The notes below the pieces were generated by a model, which had not been told where the DNA came from, ran no database searches, and saw only the letters and a list, made by a program, of their open reading frames with translations. DNA of 64,000 nucleotides from Amorphochlora amoebiformis (taxonomy: Eukaryota > Cercozoa > Chlorarachniophyceae), in assembly GCA_054601695.1 (NCBI GenBank), contig BAAHQB010000192.1:248001-312000 (forward strand), read 5' to 3'. The translations under genes were made by a program, and so were the position numbers. The number at the start of each line of letters is the position of its first letter. The stretch's first letter is position 1. Below, piece after piece: positions 1 through 42,399 of this stretch.

Positions 1-213
1 ACCGAAGCCGCTGTTCAATGGATATAACCGTAAAATTGTTTTTCCGAAACTGTAGTAACGGTTAATCTTAAGGGGTGTAAAGGATTAGTGTAGAACCTGT
101 TTGGAAGCTACGACGGGAGTCTGTGAGATTGTCGAAATAGTCTTGTATTGTCGTATCGCATACTACTGTTGTTGGCCAAATGGATGCTGCGGACATGTGC
201 TGGAAGGATAATT
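1..213. other. unique sequence, unassigned
   Basis: This is a non-repetitive stretch at the window start with stops in every frame within about 80 nt. I see short open pieces but no pair of convincing splice sites, so I assign no exon. It could be the edge of a gene that lies mostly outside the window. Confidence 0.4.
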
Positions 214-870
<657 letters not shown>

Positions 871-944
871 CCAATCAATCATTTACAAGACTTTCAAAAA
901 CACATTCATCACACTGCACAAACTAAGAGATATATATCTTGAGC

Positions 945-1140
945 CAGAAAGAAAGAGATAAACTGAGAGAGGTGAGAGAGAAGAAGAGAGAATATTCACG
1001 CACACTGTCAATGAAACAGAGAGAAAAAGATCCAAAAAGACACCGATCGAAAAATGGGAAATAGAGAAGAAAAGTGAGTAAAAGAGATAGGAAAAGAAAG
1101 GAATGATAGGAAAGGAAAGAGAGATAATGCGATAAATTCT
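945..1140. repeat. GA-rich purine tract
   Basis: This is degenerate (GA)n sequence, purine-rich on the plus strand, directly upstream of the first gene. The minus-strand open frames through it are low-complexity Ser/Leu/Phe and are not taken as genes. Confidence 0.85.
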
Positions 1141-1184
1141 CACGAAATTTTTTCACATGTACATACGTTCACCGCCAATTCACA

Positions 1185-3686
<2,502 letters not shown>

Positions 3687-3766
3687 AACCCCGATCCTCT
3701 CACGCAAATATGACCCGTTTAGAAAGGCTTTAAGACGTAGCTCACGTGACCGCGAGAGCGAGGGAG

Positions 3767-11206
<7,440 letters not shown>

Positions 11207-11211
11207 GTATC

Positions 11212-11332
<121 letters not shown>

Positions 11333-11387
11333 CATATATATATTGTAAAGATTATAGAAAACATTATCTGCTTAGGTATATCATATG

Positions 11388-11434
<47 letters not shown>

Positions 11435-11447
11435 GATGTGTGTGTGT

Positions 11448-11514
<67 letters not shown>

Positions 11515-11568
11515 ATGTGTGTGTATGTGCGTGTGATGAATGTAACGTATTATGTATATATTATATAT

Positions 11569-11628
<60 letters not shown>

Positions 11629-11639
11629 TATATAGATAT

Positions 11640-11689
11640 GTATGTATGTATGCAGTAAAAGCCGTCCAAAAACTCCGCACAATCTCTGA

Positions 11690-11755
<66 letters not shown>

Positions 11756-11784
11756 GTATATATATATCATATTGTATGTGTATG

Positions 11785-11819
<35 letters not shown>

Positions 11820-11986
11820 TGTACATTTATATGTATATATATGTATGTATATAATATAATATATATATATATATGTATTTAGATACATATGGGTGCATAT
11901 ATACAAACTGTAAAGATTGTTCTATACCTCCACACAATCTCCGAAGATCATGTCATTTATATATATATATATATATATATGTATGC

Positions 11987-12024
<38 letters not shown>

Positions 12025-12072
12025 TTATATATATATCATATATTATCATATAGACCATAAAGACAGTTCGAA

Positions 12073-12113
<41 letters not shown>

Positions 12114-12115
12114 TA

Positions 12116-12165
<50 letters not shown>

Positions 12166-12282
12166 TTATCATATAGACTGTAAAAGCAGTTCGAAATCTC
12201 CGGACAATCTCCGATGACCATGCTACCCAACTTCCAACAGTAAAATATATACATATATATATATACATATATTATCATATAG
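11640..12282 (+). repeat. acceptor-side echoes of exon 12283-12354
   Basis: Copies of the exon start (GTAAAAGCAGTTCGAAATCT type) occur at about 11650, 11905, 12045 and 12172, upstream of the real exon. The copy at about 12172 keeps the AG acceptor and runs to the CCAACAG region. Only the last copy, the real exon, has the donor ACAG|GTAAAT. Confidence 0.88.
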
Positions 12283-26001
<13,719 letters not shown>

Positions 26002-26094
26002 CCATCGTGGTGAGAAAACAAGAGGGGAATTCAGCAGACAGGATAGAACGAAGAACTCGCAAGTCCGCGGAGAAACCACGATAGTTCGACAATT

Positions 26095-26480
26095 TGTGAT
26101 CTACTAGTCTAGTAGTGTGGCTTATCTAGTTATTACTATGTATTAGTGCATTCTAATGCGCAATTTCAACTTTCCAACTAGTATCCAGGTATAGTCCAGA
26201 ATGCTGCTACTAGACTAAGCATAATTTAGTTAATCTGTGATTAAGTTACACCTGAACTAGCTAGCTAGTAGCTAGTAGAAGTTTCGTATGGAACCTAGGG
26301 AACAGCTACTACTAGTACTAGAGCTAGTAGAACTCTAGGTAGGAACTCTAGAACTAGTCAAGTTTCATGTCTCTACTCAATCTGAATCTTGAGTCTCTAG
26401 CTAGTTCTAGAGTTCTACAAACTCTAGTCTAGAAACTCTAGAAACTAGGTAGCTAGTTCTAGTAGTTGGCCCCGTACTTA
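26095..26480. repeat. CTAG-rich low-complexity spacer
   Basis: CTAG, ACTAGT and TCTAGA palindromes are extremely frequent here and TA microsatellite is absent. The segment lies between the end of the plus-strand TilS-like gene and the minus-strand C2H2 gene. Confidence 0.7.
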
Positions 26481-27440
26481 CTAGACTTACTAGACTTAGG
26501 TATCACTGGATCAAGTAAGAGTATATGCAGCATTTAATGCATGATAATGATAACTCCAGTATACATCTCCATGCGCTGTACAAGCGCCGCAACGTCCAGA
26601 ATGTTCAGTAAATCAATCAAGGATGCGACGATGAGTCTGTCAATGAAATAAAGAAAGAGGATTTCCGTCTACATCTAGGGTCTCTTTCTTTGACCTACGC
26701 TAGCTTCCAGAGCTTGTTTCGAGGGAGAAATTACACATAGGAGAATATACCATATCTCCCAATTTTTCTCCGTCTTCCTAGTAAAATAGTTTTAAACTCT
26801 TTGAGGCAAAATATAATTTCGCACTCACATACACTCTAGACTCTTATCACAAGTAACTAGAGTAATGTTTTTTCCTTTTTTTTTTCTGCAAGGAAATTTT
26901 TTAGAGGTTTATACGGGTCGACTATACCTTAAAATTTCGGCTCGGTTGAAACAAAATTCGATTTGAGATTTATTTGATGTATACAAGGGTATACATCAAC
27001 CTATAAATGTACACTAACTAGACTATATACAAATATAATTCTATGCATTGGTAATGGAATTAATTTTAAAAAAAATAATAAACCTTACGTTTTAACCGAG
27101 GATTATAAGGTAGTCGTGTGAGCTAATACTTGGCAGATTAGATAAGAAGAAAATCAGGAAGCGAAAAGAACGAATAATAATTTATAGCTATTTTTTCTCC
27201 TCACTTTCTTTTTTTCTCTTTTTTTAATCTCGATGTTAACAGCTAGAATCAAGTACGAGCTTAGAGGATGTACAGAATCCCGAAAAAGTTGATTGAAAGT
27301 CTTTCAGGTACCATCTCAGGGCGGCATATTTAAAAGATCAGAATACCAGAGACTTTCGTGTCAGTTTCTTAATTTACAGAAATAACCCGAATAAATAAAT
27401 ATCTTGGCGAGTGATAATCTAGAGAAAAAAAATATATATA
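26481..27440. other. intergenic, nothing recognised
   Basis: This is AT-rich unique sequence without TA microsatellite. Stops are frequent in all frames and I found no exon pair or RNA gene. It probably holds 3' flanking sequence. Confidence 0.5.
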
Positions 27441-27480
27441 TAAGGTACGTGATTAGTTCCACCAAATACTCGGCGGGTTG

Positions 27481-27710
27481 ATGTCCATTGGTGGCACTTC
27501 AGCTGCGGGAGGAAGCTGGATTTGGCTTAGAGGAGGGACAAGATTGGCCAGTGAATCATCTTTGTTTCCCAGGTTTCGCCGCTTTGCGGAAGAGTTTGAA
27601 GTGTCCATCCTAACCGTGGGGATAGGGTTAGCTAGTCGAAATGTCGTATATAAGGTATATACATACCAAAATACATGTGTGATCATGACACACATAATGC
27701 ATATGTATAT

Positions 27711-27758
<48 letters not shown>

Positions 27759-27769
27759 TATATATATAT

Positions 27770-27818
<49 letters not shown>

Positions 27819-27987
27819 CACACATTATATTTAGGAAAACACGTACAACATATACACGTATACATGCATGCATATCTACACAGGTACACCACGATATGTC
27901 ATGTGGAGTCTAAAAATCGTTCAACCCAATAACTCAGAAATCCTCGTATATATATACATATACATTATATTTTACACACATGTATAT

Positions 27988-28027
<40 letters not shown>

Positions 28028-28079
28028 ATATATATATATATATACGTGTGCGTGTGTATACATACAAATTTCTTTTGTG

Positions 28080-28118
<39 letters not shown>

Positions 28119-28155
28119 TTCGCATGCATGTATATCTGTAAATATGCATTATATA

Positions 28156-28248
<93 letters not shown>

Positions 28249-28409
28249 TATACATGCAAAGGTTTATCTCTCATTTGACCCCGATAACTCAGAAGTTCGT
28301 GTGCGCTTTGAACCCGCTGAGGAGACCGAGTTGGGGGAGCTTATTGACGGCGGGGAAGCTTTCTCCCCTTGCTTCACTTCCACTCTCATCTGGAAAATCA
28401 CATTTTTTG
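27481..28409 (+). CDS. possible two-exon plus-strand coding segment (strand uncertain)
   Basis: The first open piece, 27481-27655, starts with ATG and ends at TATAAG|GTATAT. The second, 28262-28409, follows AAAG, is in phase, and encodes an acidic stretch ([20 protein letters not shown]) before TTTTTT|GTAAGA. A diverged copy of the second exon start lies at about 27905-27950, as expected for an acceptor-side echo. Against this call, 27640-27480 is also open on the minus strand (about 51 codons, starting [11 protein letters not shown] and ending in a stop), and 28262-28409 overlaps the possible last exon of the minus-strand C2H2 gene. I do not recognise the product on either strand. Confidence 0.3.
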
Positions 28410-28426
28410 TAAGATCGATGAGGAAT

Positions 28427-29132
28427 TCACCGTCGATTCTCTTCCGTTTTTCGTACCTTTACCGTATCCACAGGAGGAACAGCAGTGGCACCAGCACCAC
28501 TCAAGCGTGGTTTTACATCAACGGGTGTTCTGCAAGATTTCTTAGCAATATTGGAAGAGTTTAAGATTTTGTTTGGGATCTTGGTTTCGTTCGCCTTCTT
28601 ATCCGCACTCTTATTTGATTTCGAGAGTCCTGGGGTTTGATGATTAGGGTTAGCTGTTTGTACGAGAACAATAGAAGTCGCGTACCTTCAATAACCGAAT
28701 GAATTTTTTGACGGTGGCGCTTCATGTTGGATTTCTGAGTGAATTGACGACCACAATCGATACATGCGAACGGTTTCTCCTTGGTGTGAGTCCGCAGGTG
28801 AACCTGCAGATATCAGATGTTCAATACTTCCGCACTCAGTATCTAAGCTACATAGCATCACAATTTTATTACGATAAGACCTGCCAATTTCCCTTCTTGT
28901 GAAAGCTCTTCGAGCAGTACTTGCACGTGTAGCATTTTTCCTTTTTCTTGTTCCTGAGAAACAAAACGGTATATATATATATTTAACTACAAGAGACTGG
29001 TACCGATGGGTGTGTAACTTTTGTTACATTTGAAGAAAGGGCTGTCATGGGAAGGGATTTTGTATACTTATTCCTGCTGATGTCCATGCCGACCTTGAAC
29101 ATGTTTTCGTCCATCCAGTCAAAGCTTCCCAT
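28427..29132 (-). CDS. small two-finger C2H2 zinc-finger protein
   Basis: In transcript order the exons are 29132-29068, 28953-28881, 28803-28686 and 28629-28427. All phases match and the introns are short (114, 77 and 56 nt) and free of microsatellite. The start is ATG 29132 ([10 protein letters not shown]). Finger 1 is C-x2-C-x12-H-x3-H (CKYCSKSF and so on to HLRTH), split by an intron before VHLRTH. The linker is TKEKPF. Finger 2 is C-x2-C-x12-H-x4-H (CIDCGRQF to HRQKIH). A Lys/Ser-rich tail follows. These features fit a nucleic-acid-binding regulator in the nucleus. The end is uncertain. Reading on gives [11 protein letters not shown] and a stop at 28427. Splicing 28457 to 28389 through a good GTACGA/TTTTCCAG intron instead gives a tail ending at 28289. 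Confidence 0.88.
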
Positions 29133-29586
29133 GGTCTGTGTTTATGACATAGGTATTTAGGCTAAGGGTCTCTATTTCAATTCTAAGTGATAGCTTCATT
29201 TGTAACACGCTACCTTATGTCCACCACATACACTTTCCCGTCATGTACATGTTCACATTGCATTTTTTTCCTACAATATACTTACAAAGCCCTTCCATGA
29301 CAGAAACCCGTTCGCCTATGCGCAGATTCCGCGGCCAATATAATATTCTTCAACTTTAATTCCATATACATAGTATACGTTCACCCACCGATATCGAGCT
29401 CAAGCTGGGATGAGAATTTGATCTAGCCATCACCTCCGGAGGGGGAACCTAAACGTATTGACAAATTAATTCAAATGTGTTTTCCAGAAGAGATTTATTA
29501 AGAGTAACCGAAGATGGTGTGAGGCCAATCGACCACAGCCGGAGCATCTCCAGGATAGCAGCTTTTCTGAAAAGGGGGGTGCGACA

Positions 29587-29863
29587 TCACATGACGATTC
29601 GATTGACGGCAATCATATCAATAGGTCGACCTTTGCTCGTTGAAATCCACTTTCTCAGAACTGAACAAACATATGACAGACCGCAAACCTGGACGGAAGA
29701 GCGCCAGCGTCAGATTAGTTTTTTAAGTACGGTCAAGTGATGTATTATTATTAATGTGCGAAATGTAATGTGCGAAATGTATTTATTAAACGAGCATACA
29801 GATCACGAAAATAGTATATATATATCTAAATACATATATATTTGTTTTTATTTACATATTTAA

Positions 29864-29919
<56 letters not shown>

Positions 29920-30078
29920 ATACATATATATACAATATATATATTTATCTAATATATATTTAGTGCAAAGAAATATTCTTACATTTTACACAGATTAATG
30001 TGTATGTAATTCAAATATCATTATGTTTCGTACACACACAGACACATTTGTATAAATATATATATCTATATATGTATA

Positions 30079-30109
<31 letters not shown>

Positions 30110-31038
30110 TGTGAGTATATAACTAAATACATATACCTGCGTGTGTACATACATGTACAAATGTTTCTACATGAAATTTTACGCATTTCATATATTACTC
30201 CACCTTCGGATGTCTGGTAGAACATTCCAGCCATACCGTGAACGCCACAGCGCCTGGCCCCTGGTGCTCGGGGAAATTCGGACACTGGAAGCTCAGCGAC
30301 GTCTACAATTAAGAAAATGTCAACGATTCAAAAGCTCTCTACCATCATTAAGTGTCTATATTAGCGATTTAAAAGCTCAATACTGTCAGTCAGGCTCGTG
30401 TTAGAGTACCTGATTGCCACTCAGGCATCATCGTATGGAGCACACGGCCAATCATCGACCTGGGATTTAGGATAGGGGTGTTAGTCTGTTTCCGTCTCAC
30501 GATTTGGCGATTTTGACCTTTCGCTTGCAAACTTGAATTGGGTACTGTAACTGGCCCACTCTTGGTGCCACTTACCCTGATTTTAGAGGATATTGAGAAA
30601 TGTGAAACCTGCATAAATCTGTAATTTCTCTTGACCGTAGCGATGGTAGTTCCATGAAGCAGGGCTCCGGACCCTGGGGATTCTTCAATCCAGATCTCGG
30701 CTCCATCGAAGGCGAGTTTGGCAATGACAGGCTTGAAAAAGAACAATTTAGTGCCAGACAAGCGGCTCGATGATGTGCAGTTTGATCACCTTGAAGGTTC
30801 CGAGGAAGTTCTCGAGAAGGTTAAGGCGGAGTAGGGACATAGGGTTTTGAGTTGTTTGAGAAACTACGCTATCTGGGTTCCACGCGGATCCCAACGCAGA
30901 ATTCTGATGAACGTAAGAAATCTTACTTTATATAGTGCGTAATACATTCGCAGCACAAGGGAACCAAAAGCTTAAGAAATAATTACCGAGTTGGAACGCG
31001 TTAGGAAAGTAGTCGTATGTTGACGGTGCACCTGCTGA

Positions 31039-31073
<35 letters not shown>

Positions 31074-31802
31074 GGAGGGCTGCGAATTGCCCTTGAATTC
31101 TGCGGCTCCACCGACGAATCCTCCAGAATTCATGACAGGAGTGGTCACTAGGCCTTGCTTTCCGCCAATCCATTGGCGAACCTAAGCACGACAAAAACAA
31201 ACATCGATAAGGTGGAATCCCAAGTAGTGTAAGATAGTTCGCACCATAGTTTCGGCGAAGTTCTTCCTCTCACGAGAGCACGCAACTGGCTTGCTCGAGA
31301 AGAGACAGATTACAAGCTTATCCCCCGACTGTGTGAAGGCGCAAATGCCAACTACACCCTTCACCCCGTGCAATTTCGCTCCCGCCGTGCGATGAAAGAC
31401 GTCTCGATCGATGATCGAGACGTCTTGCTGCCATTCGGACGCCTCAGACAAAAATACACGCCCAATGAGGCCTGATCCTATCCTGAAAGTGTACATCCCG
31501 GAATATTTTGTCCAATAGTCCATGGAGATTCCCTTTGCGAGAGAATTGCAGATCATCGTGATCCTTTGATTTTTGTTGTCAAGGATCCAAAGCTCGATTC
31601 CATCGAATCCTAACAAGCGAAGAAGACCGGGGACAACCTCGTCGAATTCCACAGCACGACGTATTTGCTCCTTCCACGATATCTGTTTTCCCATCTTCTG
31701 TTCTTGCTCGGTGCTTTTATTCTCGGCGAGAAAGCTCTGTACGTCGCAGCTTGACCCTTCCGGTAAGGTGCGCAAATTCTGGTTATCCCAATAAGGAATC
31801 AT
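29587..31802 (-). CDS. protein with two GAF-like domains and a polyglutamine linker
   Basis: In transcript order the exons are 31802-31245, 31181-30987, 30903-30790, 30731-30576, 30485-30410, 30302-30199 and 29688-29587, about 434 residues with all phases consistent. Domain 1 (exon 1) has FDGIELWILD, GSGLIGRVF, EWQQDV and GVVGICAF. Domain 2 repeats the pattern across exons 4-6 (FDGAEIWIEE, SMIGRVL, EWQ-DV, GVHGMAGMF). Exon 2 encodes 11 consecutive Gln from CAACAG repeats. GAF domains usually bind small ligands or mediate dimerisation in signalling and transcription proteins, but no output domain is visible here. An in-frame TGA lies just upstream of ATG 31802. The exon 1 donor is ambiguous: 31245 gives a 63-nt intron and 31203 a 21-nt intron, and both keep phase. 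The last exon is the least certain. Confidence 0.68.
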
Positions 31803-32148
31803 CTTGCGTGCCCCCACTGCGACGCCTCAGTTGAGGGGACTGCCTATGTGGGCGTCGCTGCGTTAGAGGCTCTTCGGCACGTTGCCGCCGGATTTAGTTA
31901 AACCCACCCAAGTTGAAATAGACCTGTAAGACCGTGAGAAGCTGTATCTTATTGGGTAATTACATTAGATCCAATTTCCCAAATTCACCTAATAATATAA
32001 TGGGCCTTATAAAAACAGAGCGCAGAGACTATTTGATAATTCTACCTTGTTTTCTCGTATAGTCTTATAGGTCGCCTCAGAACCTTCGGTGCCACTTCAT
32101 TTTAGTTGGACCTTTTCCCCCATTCCCGCACTGTTGGTCGATTCACAA
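31803..32148. promoter_or_regulatory. bidirectional promoter spacer between the GAF and phytol-kinase-type genes
   Basis: A 346-bp microsatellite-free spacer separates two divergent start codons. A perfect TATAAAAA box lies at 32008-32015, about 135 nt upstream of ATG 32149, and fits transcription of the plus-strand gene. I see no matching box for the minus-strand gene. Confidence 0.6.
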
Positions 32149-37557
<5,409 letters not shown>

Positions 37558-37560
37558 AGC

Positions 37561-37588
37561 ACCAGCTCATGTGAGCCGAAATAATCAT

Positions 37589-37619
<31 letters not shown>

Positions 37620-37654
37620 CATATATATTTGATATATATATATATATGTATGTA

Positions 37655-37691
<37 letters not shown>

Positions 37692-37718
37692 TATATTTAT
37701 GTATATAATACTAATATG

Positions 37719-37750
<32 letters not shown>

Positions 37751-37775
37751 AATGTAAAGATCCATAAAACACACA

Positions 37776-37819
<44 letters not shown>

Positions 37820-38235
37820 TATATATATTATAATTATACATGTATATATATAGACATATATTTATATATATATATATATAATTATATATATATATTTATA
37901 TAATTATATATATATATGAGATATATATGTTAAAAGTTCTTGTATATTCTATGCAATATTGTCTGCATGTAGAATGTACATATATAACTTCTATGTATAT
38001 GTAAATTTGTATACAAATAATAGAATAGTTTACTATGATGTACATTCGATGTACGTATATTTAAATTTACACATTCTATAATATAATGTTATATATATGT
38101 ATATTACATATATATGTCTATATATATATATGTATATTACATATATATATATATATATGTATGTATATATATATATATATACTTGTAGTCTAAGTTGTAG
38201 AATATGTCTATGTGTGTGTTATGTTCTTATCCAGA
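37561..38235. other. TA-rich convergent intergenic sequence
   Basis: TA microsatellite and AT-rich unique sequence follow the lipid kinase stop. I see no gene in it. Confidence 0.6.
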
Positions 38236-38255
38236 CAAGATACACAATACGAATC

Positions 38256-38466
38256 GGAGTCGACATCAATATTTTTCATGTTCTCGGCAGGCTCCACACC
38301 GCCTACATCTTTAGATTCTAGAGATTTCTAGAGATTTATCATGTCATCTAGGTCATGTCCGGAGTCGACATCAATATTTTTCATGCTCTCGGCAGGCTCC
38401 ACACCGCCTACATCTTTAGATTCTAGAGATTTCTAGAGATTTATCATGTCATCTAGGTCATGTCCG
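38256..38466. repeat. 105-bp tandem duplication
   Basis: Two near-identical copies start at 38256 and 38361 (GGAGTCGACATCAATATTTT and so on), with one visible difference (ATGTTCTC/ATGCTCTC). They may carry the 3' end of the minus-strand nuclease gene: read from TCTAAAG| in the required phase they give a short Cys-rich tail and a stop. Confidence 0.9.
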
Positions 38467-39470
38467 GAACTTTATATATATGTCTAGTATGTCATCGGAT
38501 CATCAAGCGATATATCCAAGTTCAACGGTTAAACATATATGCTATAACTATAGCACTAGCCACTTACCTAGTTACTAGAGCTACCTACTAGACCTAGCTA
38601 CTAGTAGCTAGACGCTAGAAACAGGCCCTTACACTAGTTACATGTATGACATCGATCTTGGCTAGAAATTAGAGATCTAGAAGATTCCAGAGAACGCCCA
38701 GATCGCACTCTGAAAAAAAAAAAAAAGGAAAAAAAAAGAAATGGCTTGGTGAAGAGATTCTAGAGATTGTCTAGTTATCATATTCTAGTATTATATGATA
38801 AGTGCATGTTTGTCAGAAAGTAGGTTTGCTGAATATCCAGAATAAGTACTGGACTCGACTATAATACCTATTAGCTATTTTTCTAGAATACGATCTAAAT
38901 TTACACACTGAATTAAAAATAAATAATGCGGCGCTACGGCGCTACGTCTTGCTTTTTCTATTCGCCAATTTTTTCTTCAATTTTTTTTTCAGAGTGCGAT
39001 ATCTAGGATATATATATATATATATATATTATAGTGTATATATATATCTAGATATACACTAGATACATATGTCTAGTATGTGTGTGTATATATTAAACCG
39101 TTGGACTGCCAGGACTGAACTTATTATAAGTAACATGATAAGTAATTATGCCAGTCGGACTAAACATAGCTTATATATATTATAATCTAGATAATACTAG
39201 AGCTACATAGCCCCATCTAGTAAAATCACATGATACATGCATTATTAAGCATATCATGATATACAATACTAATAATTTGAGTCATAAATTCATAATACCT
39301 AGAAAATTTATTTTTTTTCTTTATCATATAATATTCTATATATATATATATATATCTAGATGTATGCATATAATATGATATAGAAATCGGATGTCCAGCT
39401 CATATCATGACAATTTGACAACTAGCTTGAGTCGCTGGGCATGTGTCCGTTGTCTAAAACATATTGGAAA
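38467..39470. other. CTAG-rich convergent spacer
   Basis: CTAG, TCTAGA and ACTAGT palindromes are frequent, as at 26.1-26.5 kb. The inverted-repeat element below lies inside it. No gene is seen. Confidence 0.6.
38702..39000. mobile_element. 299-bp inverted-repeat (MITE-like) element
   Basis: The left end reads ATCGCACTCTGAAAAAAAA and the right end is its exact reverse complement, TTTTTTTTCAGAGTGCGAT. The interior is non-coding. I cannot see a clear target-site duplication, so a transposon origin is inferred from the terminal inverted repeats alone. Confidence 0.5.
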
Positions 39471-39479
39471 TCTGAATAC

Positions 39480-39903
39480 CGCACAAGCCATTTTTCCCAA
39501 GCTTCCTCCATTTCAGCCTAGTTAGAAGAATATGTGCGCATTTTATGTGAGCTATATAATGTATCTATATATATATATATGTATGTATGTATGTATATAT
39601 GTACATATGTATATCTCTACATATATATATAAATTATATATATGTAATATATATATATATATATATATATATGTAATATATATACATATATATATATATA
39701 TACATATATACATATATATATACACACATACATATGTATACATATATATACACACATATATATATATATATAGTATGTATAAATATTTAAATACTTTAGA
39801 TAATATCGACAATAACAGCTGGATGAACCTCGTACATGACAACCACCAAATGCTATAAATATATATGTAATATATGTGTATATTATATATTATATATATA
39901 TAT

Positions 39904-39955
<52 letters not shown>

Positions 39956-40007
39956 ACATGACAACCACCAAATGCTATAAATATATATGTAATATATGTG
40001 TATATTA

Positions 40008-40064
<57 letters not shown>

Positions 40065-40231
40065 GTATGTACATACACATTTTTATATATATATTATGCA
40101 ATATAAATATATATATATAATATAAATATATGTATGTATGTGTGTATAAATATATGTATATATGTCTATATGTATGTATATATGTGTATGTGTGTGTACA
40201 TTGTGTGTGAAAAGATACATATTAATATTCT

Positions 40232-40274
<43 letters not shown>

Positions 40275-40877
40275 GATATAAATACCTTAGATATATCAAC
40301 AACATCCGCAGGGTGATCCTCATACATGACAACCACAATACCACTGGTTGGTTTTACCTAAAATTCAAATATCATCAAGAAAGAAAAGACAAACAATCGA
40401 ATCTTGAAAGGTAAAGAGAGAAAAGAGAGAGGGAGAAAGAGAGGAGAAAAAATACAAACAATCAAATCTTGAGACGTACAGAGAGAAAGAGAGAGGGAGA
40501 AAGAGAGGAGAAAGAGAGAGAAAGAGTGGAGAAAGAGAGGGAGCGGAGAGAGAGGAAGGGAAAGAGAGGAGAGGAGAGAAAGAGAGAGGGAGAAAGAGAG
40601 GAAAGAGGGAGAGAGAGAGAGAGATAGATATATAGAGGGGAGAGAGATAGAGGGAAGAGAGAGAGGAAAGAGAAGAAGAGGGAAGAGAGAGCGAGAGGGA
40701 GAGAGACATTAGAGAAGGGAAAGAGAGAGGAGCGACAAGGGTTAGGGATAGCTGCTAGGGTTAGGCTTGCCTAGGTAGAGTTAGGGTTTGATAGGGGTTA
40801 GAGTTAGGTTTTGGGGTATTAGTTTTAGACACTTTTAGGGTTCCGTCTCCTCTCTGTATCTCTTATTTGCTCTCTCG

Positions 40878-40931
<54 letters not shown>

Positions 40932-41521
40932 TATATGAGTGTATCTCTCTTTTCTCTTTCTCTATTTCACTAAAACTCTCTCTCTCTCTCTCTGTCTACA
41001 TTCGTTTAACTCTCTCAAACTCTCTCTCTAACTCTTACTTTCTCTAACTCTCTCTCCCTCTCTATCTCTCTAACCTCTCTCTCTATTTTCTCCTAACCCT
41101 AACCCTTGCTAACCCTAACCCTTGCTAACCCTAACCCTTGCTAACCCTAACCCTTGCTAACCCTAACCCTCGCTAACCCTAACACTTGCTAACGCTAACC
41201 CTTGCCAACCCTAACACTTGCTAACCCTAACCCTTGCTAACCCTAACCCTTGCTAACCCTAACCCGTGCTAACCCTAATAGCCCTAACCTTGCTAACCCT
41301 AACCCTAACCCTAACCCTTGCTAACCCTAACCCTTGTTAACCCTTAACTAGGGTAACCCTAACCCTAGCCTGTTCTTAGAATTACCTCTGGGGGGTAGCG
41401 ATTATCTGAATAGAGGGCTCCTAGGTATGCCGAGAGTTGAATGGGATAGTCAAAAAGCTTGCTGATGGAGTCTTTGCGTCTGGGATTGAATGAATGTGCT
41501 ATGGGTATGTATGTTTTATGA

Positions 41522-41582
<61 letters not shown>

Positions 41583-41675
41583 TATGCCGAGAGTTGGATG
41601 GGATAGTCAAAAAGCTTGCTGATGGAGTCTCTTCGTCTGGGATTTAAAGAATGTGCTATGGGTATGTATGTTTTA

Positions 41676-41722
<47 letters not shown>

Positions 41723-41754
41723 TCGGATGCATATGTGTGTAAAACGTGTAGATG

Positions 41755-41785
<31 letters not shown>

Positions 41786-41985
41786 TATATATATATAAAT
41801 ATATTCTATATTTATGTATGTATAATTGTACATGATATATATACATTTGTATGTATATACATATATATTGTAATTTATATATAAATATATATATATATTT
41901 ATATATATATATATATATATATAAATATATATACATCTATATGTATATGAGAGCTCGAAGTCATAGGAGGTATGTGTGTATGTAC

Positions 41986-42036
<51 letters not shown>

Positions 42037-42085
42037 TATATGTGTTTGTATATGTGCTCTTATTTATACATTCTTTGGTATCTGT

Positions 42086-42120
<35 letters not shown>

Positions 42121-42191
42121 AATACGTATGTATGTATGAATGTATATGTAAATGTATTCTTTATACAGAGGATATAATGCATAGCCAGTCG

Positions 42192-42225
<34 letters not shown>

Positions 42226-42318
42226 GTATGTAAAAATATATAATTACTTCTATATATTTATACATAGACATATATGAATATATACTTATGTAATGTATAT
42301 ATATACACACACAAACAC

Positions 42319-42349
<31 letters not shown>

Positions 42350-42353
42350 TATA

Positions 42354-42399
<46 letters not shown>

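Noticed and set aside
29477-29740. 87-codon plus-strand open frame starting MFSRRDLLRV
   Set aside because: It overlaps the minus-strand segment 29688-29587, which joins in phase to the GAF-like gene. The plus frame has no splice partners or recognisable motif. It is not fully excluded.
31573-31794. 73-codon plus-strand open frame
   Set aside because: It is the antisense shadow of the large first exon of the GAF-like gene.
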